Source: Actinomycetota bacterium
Lineage (GTDB): Bacteria > Actinomycetota > Coriobacteriia > Anaerosomatales > Anaerosomataceae
Assembly: GCA_004348925.1 (NCBI GenBank)
Contig: RCMX01000006.1
Span: 315,493-355,917, forward strand
Direction: 5' to 3'
DNA: 40,425 bases
Position numbers and translations under genes: made by a program. Under the pieces are notes generated by a model that ran no database searches, was not told the DNA's origin, and saw nothing but the letters and a program-made list of their open reading frames with translations. This document shows, one piece after another, positions 1 through 6,442 of this stretch; position 1 is the stretch's first letter; every line of letters begins with the position of its first letter.

Positions 1-160
1 CCTCGAGGTGCCACACGTCATCCCACAACTGCTTGGCTTCAACCGGCGTGGGAAGCCCGCCGTACTTGCCGAGCTCATCGATGGCGGTGGCGAATCGCTG
101 ATACACCGCGATCCGGGAGGGTCGTCCCCGAGGCGCTCGGCCAGCAGGTGAGTTTGTCAT
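1..160 (-). CDS. Unrecognised protein, N-terminal 53 residues (cut by the left edge)
   Basis: The frame is open from an ATG at 160 to the window edge, with a GAGGGGG ribosome-binding site 4-5 bases upstream. The visible residues begin MTNSPAGRAPRGRPSRIAVY and continue with an acidic, Trp-containing stretch. The basic start followed by a helical region could suit a DNA-binding or mobile-element accessory protein, but I do not recognise the family. It is divergent from the sigma-factor gene and belongs to cassette E0. Confidence 0.55.
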   Translation of the reverse strand, partial: MTNSPAGRAPRGRPSRIAVYQRFATAIDELGKYGGLPTPVEAKQLWDDVWHLE

Positions 161-179
161 CGTGCCCCCTCAGAAAGGT

Positions 180-239
180 AACAACGACAATCTATCAAAT
201 TGTCACCGGTGGCGCCACATAAACTCACAACGACAAATC
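180..239. promoter_or_regulatory. Divergent control region with twin CAACGACAA repeats
   Basis: Two near-identical direct repeats (ACAACGACAATC near 181 and ACAACGACAAATC near 227) flank a perfect GTGGCGCCAC palindrome near 209. They lie just upstream of the leftward gene at 1-160 and far upstream of the sigma-factor gene. This arrangement suggests an operator, but the binding protein is unknown. Confidence 0.35.
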
Positions 240-395
240 GGAGGCCAGCGGCGGGAGACGACTCGATGGGCGATACTGCACCAAGGCACATCCACATCGC
301 CGGACGCGATTGATCAACTCCTCAAACACAATCGCCCCTGCCGGACACTTAGCGGGTGTCAGGCAACATACAAGTCCGGCAAGGAGGTTCACTGC

Positions 396-998
396 ATGGC
401 GCACCATCCCCCACCGCAAGCAGCGCGCTTTGACGAGCTGTTCGCGGCGTATAGCGCACAGATCTTCGCGTACTGCCGAATGCGCTCCCGTTCTGTGGTC
501 GACGCTGAGGATGCCTTGGCCGAGGTCTTCCTGGTCGCATGGCGCCGACTCGATGACATTCCCGGGGGCGACGCTGCTCGCGCATGGCTGTACGCCACCG
601 CACGCCGCGTGACGGCCAACCAGCTCCGTTCCGCCAGACGTTCGGCGAGCTTGCTCGAACGAGTGTCCGTTTGGCGCGACGACCGCGCCGCTTACGATTT
701 CGCCGATACTGACGAAACGTCCGAGCTGGTCCACGAAGGCCTCAAGCGCCTGAAGCCGATCGACCGCGAGGTGCTCCTTCTGGCCGAGTGGGAGCAGCTG
801 TCCTCGGTCGAGATCGCAACCGTGACCGGTTGCTCGGACACTGCGGCTCGCGGTCGCCTGCATCGTGCCCGCAGACGCTTCCGTGAAGCGTTCGAGTACG
901 TCTCGGCCCGCCGGATGCAGGCCGCAATGGCACACTCACTCGATCTGACCGATTCACTCACTCTCGCCGGCGAAGCACTCGGCGAGATTCACGACTGA
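396..998 (+). CDS. ECF-type RNA polymerase sigma factor
   Basis: This 200-residue protein has the layout of a group 4 sigma factor. Region 2 is near residues 10-60 (FDELFAAYSAQIFAY, DAEDALAEVFLVAWRRL) and region 4 near 125-175 (LKPIDREVLLLAEWEQLSSVEIA, then the helix-turn-helix ending RGRLHRARRRF). It should direct RNA polymerase to a small set of promoters. I chose ATG 396 because a strong AAGGAGG lies 8 bases upstream and the protein then has normal length; the frame stays open upstream to 162 but without family-like sequence. The membrane protein beginning 12 bases downstream is the likely partner. The stimulus is not visible. Confidence 0.9.
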   Translation: MAHHPPPQAARFDELFAAYSAQIFAYCRMRSRSVVDAEDALAEVFLVAWRRLDDIPGGDAARAWLYATARRVTANQLRSARRSASLLERVSVWRDDRAAYDFADTDETSELVHEGLKRLKPIDREVLLLAEWEQLSSVEIATVTGCSDTAARGRLHRARRRFREAFEYVSARRMQAAMAHSLDLTDSLTLAGEALGEIHD

Positions 999-1009
999 AG
1001 GAGCGCGAC

Positions 1010-2020
1010 ATGACTGAAAACAGCATGCAGGCATTGCGAGACGCTGACCCGCGGAAGACTAGGCCAGCCTCGGTGGACTTCACGGCCATTCGCGACCGAA
1101 TCGTCTCCTCGCCAGCAGTTGAGACAGCACGGCAGAGCGAGCCGCGGCGCTGGAGACCCGCGGGCGTCAGGGGGCTCGCGATCTCGGCTCTCAGCGTTGG
1201 AGCTCTCGCTGTGGCAGTGATGTTCGGCGCGTTCGGCTCACTCGGTCAGCCAAGCACGCAGTCCGCATACGCGGCGGTGGCACAAGCGGTCGCCAAGACC
1301 GTTGAGCTTGGCACCTCAGGCACCATCGTCACGGGCCTACAAGCGAAGAGGTCAGATGGCAAGGCCGAGGTGCCCGATCCCGACGTGCCGACCCACGATG
1401 CTGCCGCCGCGGGCCTGGGCTCGACCTTCAAGTGGAGTGGCGACAACTTCGAGCTCAGCGGCCCACGCAATCTTCGCCTGGTGGACGGCGAGTTGTACGG
1501 ACTCACTGACGATCAGTGGTGGCTTATCGGCGCGCTCGGCAGTGCACCCGCCGCCGGCGGCGTTGGGAGCGGGGTGGACGACTGGCTCGCAAGCTCCAAG
1601 CGCGCATACGATCCCGAGCGCCTTGGCGAGCTGGCGGAACGTCTCGATGGCCTCGTGACAGAGAGCCGGGAAGACGGCGCGACCATCTATACGGGCAAGA
1701 CCACCGTGCGGGTGATCCGCGAGTGCTTCAGCAAGGGCTACTCCGCTGACAGCAACGACGTTGTGGGCATGATGCTGCCGAGCAACATCTCCCCCGATAC
1801 GCAGATCGACGTACAACTTGTGGTGGGTGCCGACGGCAGCCTGTCTGAGTGGACCGGAAGCTACACCGCAAGAGGCGCCGACTTCATCCTTGCGCCGGTG
1901 GGTACTAACGGCTCCGCGGGCTATCAGTTCCCCGACGTGGACTACGACTTCGTGTTCACCGCCACGTACAAGGACATCGGTTCGACGTCAGCGATTGAGA
2001 AGCCCGTTGTCGTCGAGTAG
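1010..2020 (+). CDS. Membrane protein paired with the sigma factor, possible anti-sigma factor
   Basis: The gene starts 12 bases after the sigma factor stops, behind GAAGGAGCG, so the two are probably co-transcribed. The 336-residue product has a cytoplasmic N-terminus of about 53 residues, one membrane segment near residues 54-77 (GLAISALSVGALAVAVMFGA) and a long outer domain rich in Gly, Asp and Val. This resembles the actinobacterial CU044_5270-type proteins encoded next to ECF sigma genes. I see no HxxxCxxC zinc anti-sigma motif, so direct binding of the sigma factor is inferred from layout only. Confidence 0.65.
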   Translation: MTENSMQALRDADPRKTRPASVDFTAIRDRIVSSPAVETARQSEPRRWRPAGVRGLAISALSVGALAVAVMFGAFGSLGQPSTQSAYAAVAQAVAKTVELGTSGTIVTGLQAKRSDGKAEVPDPDVPTHDAAAAGLGSTFKWSGDNFELSGPRNLRLVDGELYGLTDDQWWLIGALGSAPAAGGVGSGVDDWLASSKRAYDPERLGELAERLDGLVTESREDGATIYTGKTTVRVIRECFSKGYSADSNDVVGMMLPSNISPDTQIDVQLVVGADGSLSEWTGSYTARGADFILAPVGTNGSAGYQFPDVDYDFVFTATYKDIGSTSAIEKPVVVE

Positions 2021-2221
2021 CCGGACGTCGCGCTGAGCATGTAGATCGATATCAAGAGGTGCCGCAGGATCAGGACCTCGCCTTCTTCGAGCAGGACTCG
2101 GAGGGGCGAGGTCTCCCCTATGTGGGATGCCGTACTCGGGGACTAGCGAACCGCATGCATCCGGCCGACGAGGCGCGCGAAGCCTAGCAGCCAGAAGAAA
2201 GAGGAGAGCAACGGGAGCATC

Positions 2222-2242
2222 GGGCAACAAGTCGGGCAACAA
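2222..2242 (+). repeat. Two iterated GGGCAACAA motifs at the right inner boundary of E0
   Basis: GGGCAACAA occurs at 2222-2230 and again at 2234-2242, a 12-bp step. The same pair stands at 12764-12784 before the end of E2. GGGCGACAA pairs stand at the opposite inner boundary of E1 and E4. They mark where conserved terminal sequence gives way to cargo. Confidence 0.6.
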
Positions 2243-2265
2243 CTCAGCCGACAGCCGATTCTCGA

Positions 2266-2412
2266 CAACAGGGACTGCTATTGGGCCGCATCGAGACATC
2301 GGCACCCACTCTGAGCTGCCCTTTGCCCCGCGCCCGGCCTCAGCCCGAAGACAATTGTAGCCCGATTTCGCACTCGAAATCGGGCTACTCAGGCCTGTGG
2401 CCTGCGGAAACT
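2266..2412 (+). repeat. Cassette terminal block, copy 1
   Basis: This 147-bp block runs from CAACAGGG to the base before the att core. It shares order and sequence with blocks at 8936, 12808, 19554 and 26674: GGCCGCAT, CTCTGAGCTGC-like, CCCGATTTC, then GACCTGCGG or close variants. It contains a perfect 12-bp hairpin at 2359-2386 (AGCCCGATTTCG, loop CACT). By position it is the arm of the attachment site opposite the palindrome. Confidence 0.8.
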
Positions 2413-2438
2413 TGGTGCCCCCAAGGGAATTCGAATCC
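2413..2438 (+). other. att core 1: 26-bp copy of the tRNA-Glu 3' end
   Basis: The 26 bases are identical to 26816-26841, the CCA end, acceptor strand and part of the T arm of tRNA-Glu on the minus strand. No D arm or anticodon arm follows, so this is not a tRNA gene. It is the crossover region expected when an element integrates into a tRNA 3' end and restores it. Confidence 0.88.
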
Positions 2439-2449
2439 CGATAGTGCTT

Positions 2450-2533
2450 GTGACTATTGGGACTACTTGGGACTCGTTGGTACTCAAGAGCTGCGGTGAG
2501 TCCCAATAGATACCAACGAGTACCAACAGTCAC
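2450..2533. repeat. 84-bp phased inverted repeat, copy 1
   Basis: Two 37-base arms (2450-2486 and 2497-2533) flank a 10-base centre, AGAGCTGCGG. Each arm carries three TTGG-containing units spaced exactly 10 bp apart; the right arm has them inverted as CCAA. About 27 of 37 arm positions pair. It starts 11 bp after the att core, as in copies 2-4. One-turn spacing places all sites on one face of the helix, which suggests cooperative binding by a recombinase or accessory protein. Confidence 0.85.
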
Positions 2534-2542
2534 CATGTATTT

Positions 2543-2563
2543 GGGCGACAAATTGGGCGACAA
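2543..2563 (+). repeat. Paired GGGCGACAA motifs at the left inner end of E1
   Basis: GGGCGACAA lies at 2543-2551 and 2555-2563. The pair recurs at 19833-19853 in E4, and single copies lie at 9214 (E2) and 13087 (E3). Sequence similarity among the cassettes stops just after these motifs. Confidence 0.65.
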
Positions 2564-2603
2564 ATCCGGGGCGCTCCGATCCGAGACGAGAATGGAGCCG
2601 CGC

Positions 2604-2634
2604 TTGCCTTCTTTGTGATTAATCATATAATCAC
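2604..2634 (+). promoter_or_regulatory. Promoter with overlapping palindrome upstream of the Fic gene
   Basis: A consensus -10 TATAAT at 2626-2631 lies 16 bp downstream of TTGCCT (2604-2609). The -10 is embedded in an inverted repeat at 2615-2634 with perfect GTGATTA/TAATCAC arms. A repressor bound there would block the promoter, so autoregulation or control by a cognate antitoxin is plausible. Confidence 0.6.
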
Positions 2635-2671
2635 GTTAGTGTTTCGCGCTTCAATCAGAAAGGCTGTCACC

Positions 2672-3859
2672 GTGTACCGTTACGAGACTACAGAGATCGT
2701 CGCCACAGGCGTCCGACGGATCGAAGAGCTCCGCGCCCGCCTGGATGCGCAGGGGCCGCTCCCCCGGATCTGGCTCGGCCGGACTCGGCGCGACCTTGAG
2801 GCCGAAGCCGTAGCCGCCTCCACGATCATGGAGGGTGTGGCGGTCACCGTCGACGAGGCCCGCAGGATCCTGGCAGGCGACCGGCCCACCGGCATCTCGG
2901 CCGAAGACATCGGTCTGGTGGACGGCTACCGGAATGCGATGCGCTTCGTGCTCGCTCGCGCCGACGCGGATGCGTTCCAGTGGCAGAGCGAGCTTGTGCT
3001 GTCGCTGCACCACCTCGTGCTCGGCGGTTCGTATGCCAAGGGCGCGGGCCGGTTCAGGGAGACCCAGAACTGGCTCACGAACAGGGCGAGTGGCGCACAG
3101 GTCTACCTGCCCCCTCCCGCCGATGAAGTGCCGTCGCTCGTGGACGGCCTCATGGCGTGGCTCCAAAGAACGGATGAATCCGGGCCGGTGGCGTCGGCGC
3201 TCGCGCACGTGTCGGTGGCGGGCATCCACCCGTTTACGGATGGCAACGGCCGTACGGCGCGTATCGTCGCGTCGCTTGCGATGTATCGCGCCGGGTTCCG
3301 GCTGCCGCAGTTCACCAGCCTCGAGGAGTGGTGGGGACGTCACCTCGAGGACTACTGCTCCGCGTTCGACTGTCTCGGAACGGAGTGGGCACCTGATTCG
3401 GACGTCACCCCGTTCCTCGAGGCCCACGTACAGGCGCAGGTCGCCCAGGTGGAGGCTCTCTCGCTGCGCAACACCACCGAACGCGCTCTGTGGACGGTGC
3501 TGCAGGACGCGGCCGTGAGCGACATGGGCCTGAACGAACGCGCCACGCATGCGCTCTACGACGCCTTCTTCGCGCGCGAGGTCACCAACCGCTACTACCG
3601 TGGCATGGCGGACGTTTCCGAGGTGACCGCCTCACACGATCTGGGCAAACTCGTTGCCTCAGGCGCCCTCCAGGCCAGAGGGGCCGGAAGAAGCGCGCAC
3701 TACGTAGCTGCGCCAGCGCTCTACGAGCTTGTGGTACAGCACGCCGAACTCGATCCGCGATGGCTCGGCACGCCGGGGGACAACGTCGCCCAGCGGGACG
3801 CTGTTCTCATGGGGCTTGCGAATCGCCTGCATGCGGCCGGCGCCGCATCGGTGGTCTGA
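2672..3859 (+). CDS. Fic-domain protein, probable AMP-transferase with built-in inhibitory motif
   Basis: Fic enzymes usually transfer AMP from ATP to a hydroxyl side chain of a target protein. The full active-site motif HPFTDGNGRTAR is at residues 186-197 (catalytic His186), within a protein of 395 residues. Near the N-terminus STIMEG (residues 50-55) matches the (S/T)xxxE(G/N) inhibitory motif of class II Fic proteins, which keeps activity low until relieved. The C-terminal third looks like a winged-helix region. I chose GTG 2672 because AGAAAGG lies 8 bases upstream and the -10 box overlaps the earlier possible start at 2615. Targets are unknown; a regulatory or toxin-like role is possible. 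Confidence 0.88.
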   Translation: MYRYETTEIVATGVRRIEELRARLDAQGPLPRIWLGRTRRDLEAEAVAASTIMEGVAVTVDEARRILAGDRPTGISAEDIGLVDGYRNAMRFVLARADADAFQWQSELVLSLHHLVLGGSYAKGAGRFRETQNWLTNRASGAQVYLPPPADEVPSLVDGLMAWLQRTDESGPVASALAHVSVAGIHPFTDGNGRTARIVASLAMYRAGFRLPQFTSLEEWWGRHLEDYCSAFDCLGTEWAPDSDVTPFLEAHVQAQVAQVEALSLRNTTERALWTVLQDAAVSDMGLNERATHALYDAFFAREVTNRYYRGMADVSEVTASHDLGKLVASGALQARGAGRSAHYVAAPALYELVVQHAELDPRWLGTPGDNVAQRDAVLMGLANRLHAAGAASVV

Positions 3860-3992
3860 GCGGACGCCGGGCCCGGGGGCATCGGAGTCACACTCCTTCA
3901 TCGGATGCAGTCTGCGTGACCGCCCTGCCAGGCACCGGTGGCCGGTGTCGGACGCGCTTGCACCCCCCAACCGACGCCCATCACGCTCTTGC

Positions 3993-4709
3993 TCAGGCGA
4001 GCCACACCAGATACGCGGCGGCTACCAACAATCCCACGCCGCCGATCCTCGTGAGCACGCCGGTCGCGCGCGAGAGCTTGGTCATCACGACAAGGGATCC
4101 CGACGCGAGCCCCAGGAGCACCAGTGGCGCGCCCTTCCCCATCCCGAATACGAAGAGAAGCGCTGCACCTTGGACGGCCGAGCCCCGGGCGGCCGCGATC
4201 GTCCCGATGGCCGCAAGGATCGGCGTCGAGCAGGGAGAGGCGACGACGCCGAACAGCATGCCGAACAAGAACGCTCCAAGGTACCCGCGGCGCTCGGGCC
4301 TCCTGCTCGGCACGAACCGGTTGACGGCGTCGAACCGCAGGTTGATGACGCCCAGCATGTGGAGTCCGAGGACCAGGCAGATCGCAGCTACCACGTAGTA
4401 GGCCCACCACGCGATGAAGAGCGCCCGGCCGAGCGCGCCTGCTGCCGCACCGATCGCGGCGAACAGGAGGCTCATCCCCATGACGAACGCCCCGGCGAGC
4501 GATAGGGAACGCAGGTACGTGCGCCCGCGCGAGTCCGTGGCACCCTCAGAGCCCACGGTGCCGGTGAGGTAGCCGAACACCGCCGGCAGCATCGGCAGCA
4601 CGCAGGGGCCGAAGCCCGCCACCAGTCCACCGAGGAGCGCGATACCGAACGCGGCCGGCCCGGTCACGGCGCCTGCCGCAAGCTGACGTGCGAGTTCGTC
4701 CACGTTCAT
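3993..4709 (-). CDS. ccdA: CcdA/DsbD-type membrane thiol-disulfide transporter
   Basis: CcdA-family proteins carry reducing equivalents from cytoplasmic thioredoxin across the membrane. This 238-residue protein has about six membrane segments and the two hallmark cysteines: Cys36 in GFGPCVLPMLP and Cys160 in VASPCSTPI. The ATG at 4709 overlaps the stop of the upstream thioredoxin gene as TGATG, showing translational coupling. It ends a three-gene leftward operon of small thioredoxin, anchored thioredoxin and CcdA. The natural reading is that CcdA reduces the anchored thioredoxin outside the membrane. The final substrate is not evident; cytochrome c maturation is less likely without haem genes nearby. 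Confidence 0.88.
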   Translation of the reverse strand: MNVDELARQLAAGAVTGPAAFGIALLGGLVAGFGPCVLPMLPAVFGYLTGTVGSEGATDSRGRTYLRSLSLAGAFVMGMSLLFAAIGAAAGALGRALFIAWWAYYVVAAICLVLGLHMLGVINLRFDAVNRFVPSRRPERRGYLGAFLFGMLFGVVASPCSTPILAAIGTIAAARGSAVQGAALLFVFGMGKGAPLVLLGLASGSLVVMTKLSRATGVLTRIGGVGLLVAAAYLVWLA

Positions 4710-5182
4710 CACTCCGCCAGTAGCGCGTCGAGGTACTGCCGCACACCGGCGGCGTCGAGCTTGCCTGTATACGAGTGGAGGACCGTGCCGTCCGTGCGGA
4801 TGAAGTACGACGTGGGCACGAACTGGAACGAGAACCGCTTGGCGAGCTCCTGCCCGGCGGGCTCGTCCGTCATCACGTGCAGGTAGACGACCTCGTCCTC
4901 GTACTCGGGCATGACCTGCTGGACCGACTTCTCCATCTCCGCGCAGTTGTCGCAGTACGACAGACCGAAGTTGAGGAAGACGGGCCGTCCATCGTCGAGC
5001 GCCCTCTCGAAGGCTTCCACCGGGTCCTCCGTGGCGCCAGCGGCAAGACCTGTCCCACCCGCCGTGGCAGCTCCTGGCGCAGCGGGATCCGGAGCCGAGC
5101 TGCCGAGCTTGACCACGACCAGAACGGCGAACGCCGCCGCCACGCCGACAAGGACGAGCGTCTTCGATCTACGCGTCGGCAT
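4709..5182 (-). CDS. Membrane-anchored thioredoxin-like protein
   Basis: The 157-residue protein has a membrane anchor near residues 9-25, an Ala/Gly/Pro linker, then a thioredoxin fold with CDNC (Cys77, Cys80). The later stretch QFVPTSYFI contains the conserved cis-proline region (VPT). The catalytic domain should face outside. It overlaps the upstream small thioredoxin gene by 14 bases and the downstream ccdA by one. Likely role: a thiol-disulfide reductase kept reduced by CcdA, perhaps protecting thiols during metal or oxidative stress; the target is inferred, not seen. Confidence 0.85.
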   Translation of the reverse strand: MPTRRSKTLVLVGVAAAFAVLVVVKLGSSAPDPAAPGAATAGGTGLAAGATEDPVEAFERALDDGRPVFLNFGLSYCDNCAEMEKSVQQVMPEYEDEVVYLHVMTDEPAGQELAKRFSFQFVPTSYFIRTDGTVLHSYTGKLDAAGVRQYLDALLAE

Positions 5183-5411
5183 CGAGCATCCTCCTCAGTT
5201 CCTCGGCCGAGGGCACGCGTCCGGACGCTGCCACCCGCCCGTCGATCACCAGCCCTGGAAGCGCCACCACGCCGGTCTCCATGATGCCGGCCGGGTCTGT
5301 GACCTTCTTGATGTCTGCGGCGACGCCGATCTCACCCATGATCCGCCGAACCGCCGCCTCGAGTTCACGACAGGTCGGGCAGCTCGCCGAGCCCACCAGT
5401 TGGACGATCAT
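5169..5411 (-). CDS. Small thioredoxin-family protein (redox-active disulfide protein type)
   Basis: The 80-residue protein starts MIVQLVGSASCPTC with the redox pair Cys11/Cys14, and has the conserved proline at VVALPGLVIDG. This is the layout of the MTH895/TM0996-type mini-thioredoxins. I start it at ATG 5411 behind AAAGGTGGT; the frame upstream adds 39 residues without family likeness. It opens the redox operon with the anchored thioredoxin and CcdA. Mini-thioredoxins often sit with CcdA-like or metal/metalloid permease genes. Confidence 0.82.
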   Translation of the reverse strand: MIVQLVGSASCPTCRELEAAVRRIMGEIGVAADIKKVTDPAGIMETGVVALPGLVIDGRVAASGRVPSAEELRRMLDADA

Positions 5412-5451
5412 GCCGGCACCACCTTTCGACGCAGACGGAGCGGCCCTGCAC

Positions 5452-5498
5452 CGGACCATAGTCCGAACGATCGGGAGCGCTCCTTGACTCCGGTCAAG
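5452..5498 (-). promoter_or_regulatory. Palindromes in the leader of the redox operon
   Basis: Two inverted repeats lie upstream of the small thioredoxin start: CGGAC-CATA-GTCCG (5452-5465) and CTTGAC-TCCG-GTCAAG (5483-5498). They are candidate operators for the leftward operon. The second resembles operators of thiol- or metal-responsive regulators, but that is only a likeness. Confidence 0.4.
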
Positions 5499-5545
5499 AC
5501 CATCGTCGCTTGACAGGAGCCGACACATGGCGTTTACTTCTCACA

Positions 5546-5571
5546 TGATAATCATTTACTACTGATAATCA
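5546..5571 (+). promoter_or_regulatory. Twin TGATAATCA boxes before the MarR gene
   Basis: TGATAATCA occurs at 5546-5554 and 5563-5571, 17 bp apart. Each is a near-perfect palindrome and the AT-rich stretch stands out in GC-rich DNA. The second box ends 11 bases before the MarR start codon. Likely an operator, perhaps for the MarR protein itself; likeness to Fur/DtxR-type boxes keeps an iron or metal regulator possible. Confidence 0.6.
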
Positions 5572-5582
5572 AGGAACTTCCA

Positions 5583-6137
5583 ATGCCGCCCCGCTCTGAA
5601 CGCCTCTCGCACCTGATGCCGTTGCTCCAGCATGCGACCTCGCATCTCGGCGCCCTGTCGACCGAATCCGGCCGTTCGTTCTCCCTGTCGAACTCGCGCA
5701 TGGCGGTGCTGTCCACGCTCATGCAGCGTGGGCGGCTTCGGATGTCGGATCTTGCCGAGCTGCTGGACCTGCCCCGCCCGCTCGCCACGAGGACCGTCAA
5801 CGAACTCGTGGCGAGAGGGCTGCTCGAGCGCTGCGACGATCCGTCGGATCGGCGGATCGTCCTGGTGCAGCCCACCGAAGCGGGGCGCACGGTCTACGAG
5901 GACGTGCAGCGCGAGTCCGCAACGGCGCTCGAGGGCGTCCTCGGCGACATGACGGCAGACGAGGCGGACGCCCTGCTCGCTGGACTCGAGGCGCTGCTCG
6001 AGGCGCTGCACAAGCCGGGCCGCGGCCGCAGGTGCTGCGGGCCCGACGACCCCGATGGGCATCACGACGCGCACACGAGCCAACCAGGTTGCGTGCACGC
6101 ACAGTCAGTACACCCTGTTGAGAGGAGCCAGCCATGA
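5583..6137 (+). CDS. MarR-family regulator with Cys/His-rich tail, candidate metal sensor
   Basis: A winged helix-turn-helix covers roughly residues 35-105 (RMSDLAELLDLPRPLATRTVNELVARGLLER, then the wing DPSDRRIVLV). MarR proteins are dimeric repressors released by ligands. Beyond the usual domain a tail of about 40 residues includes GRRCCGPDDPDGHHDAH and a further Cys and several His, which could bind metal. AAGGAACT lies 5 bases before the start. Its last codons overlap the HMA gene (ATGA), linking regulator and metal handling in one operon. Metal sensing is inference. Confidence 0.85.
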   Translation: MPPRSERLSHLMPLLQHATSHLGALSTESGRSFSLSNSRMAVLSTLMQRGRLRMSDLAELLDLPRPLATRTVNELVARGLLERCDDPSDRRIVLVQPTEAGRTVYEDVQRESATALEGVLGDMTADEADALLAGLEALLEALHKPGRGRRCCGPDDPDGHHDAHTSQPGCVHAQSVHPVERSQP

Positions 6138-6370
6138 CCGAGACCGCCGCCCTGAAGGAGACCGTCCTGCGTTCCGACGAGCTTACGTGTCCCTCCTGCA
6201 TCGCCAAGATCGAGGCGAAGCTCACCAGCCTCGATGGCGTCGCCTCAGCCGAGGTGAAGTTCGCCTCCGGGAGGATCGTGGTTCAGCATGACCCGTCGAA
6301 GGTGTCCGTCGGCGACCTGGTGAAGGCCGTCAGGGAGATCGGCTATGCGGCCAAGCCGTCTGCGATCTAG
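6134..6370 (+). CDS. Heavy-metal-associated (HMA) domain protein
   Basis: This 78-residue protein is a single ferredoxin-like metal-binding domain of the CopZ/MerP type, with the site LTCPSC near residues 18-23. Such proteins carry soft metal ions to a P-type ATPase. It overlaps the MarR gene by four bases and is followed by the ATPase after a hairpin. The ATPase lacks its own N-terminal HMA domain, so this protein probably supplies that function in trans. Confidence 0.88.
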   Translation: MTETAALKETVLRSDELTCPSCIAKIEAKLTSLDGVASAEVKFASGRIVVQHDPSKVSVGDLVKAVREIGYAAKPSAI

Positions 6371-6386
6371 TCACGCCACGTCCGGT

Positions 6387-6419
6387 GGACCCCGGGTGAG
6401 AGCGCTGAGCCCGGGGTCC
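6387..6419 (+). terminator. Hairpin between the HMA gene and the ATPase gene
   Basis: A perfect 10-bp stem GGACCCCGGG/CCCGGGGTCC with a 13-base loop is followed by TTCTC. It could be a terminator or partial attenuator that makes the small HMA protein more abundant than the ATPase. Confidence 0.6.
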
Positions 6420-6442
6420 TTCTCACACCAAGGGGTGACGAC

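Larger units (their letters stand above)
1..2412. mobile_element. Cassette E0, right part (left end outside window)
   Basis: The stretch left of the first att core ends with the conserved terminal block at 2266-2412, so it is the right part of another cassette of the series. It carries the sigma factor, its membrane partner and a partial gene. No 84-bp palindrome or tRNA core is seen between 1 and 2265, so the left end lies outside the window. Positions 2021-2265 hold no convincing gene. Confidence 0.65.

Noticed and set aside
2413-2533. Extra tRNA-Glu genes or tRNA pseudogenes at the four junctions
   Set aside because: Only the 3' 26 bases are present. The D arm, anticodon arm and 5' acceptor strand are absent, and sequence after the core is the palindrome, so these are att cores and not tRNA remnants.
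2450-2533. The 84-bp palindrome as an ordinary transcription terminator
   Set aside because: There is no T run on either strand, the pairing is interrupted at regular places, and the internal 10-bp direct phasing is not needed for a terminator.
1988-2626. Leftward frame of 212 codons across junction 1 as a gene or integrase remnant
   Set aside because: It spans the terminal block, core and palindrome. Parts recur in the other junctions because the DNA repeats do, and no recombinase motif is present.
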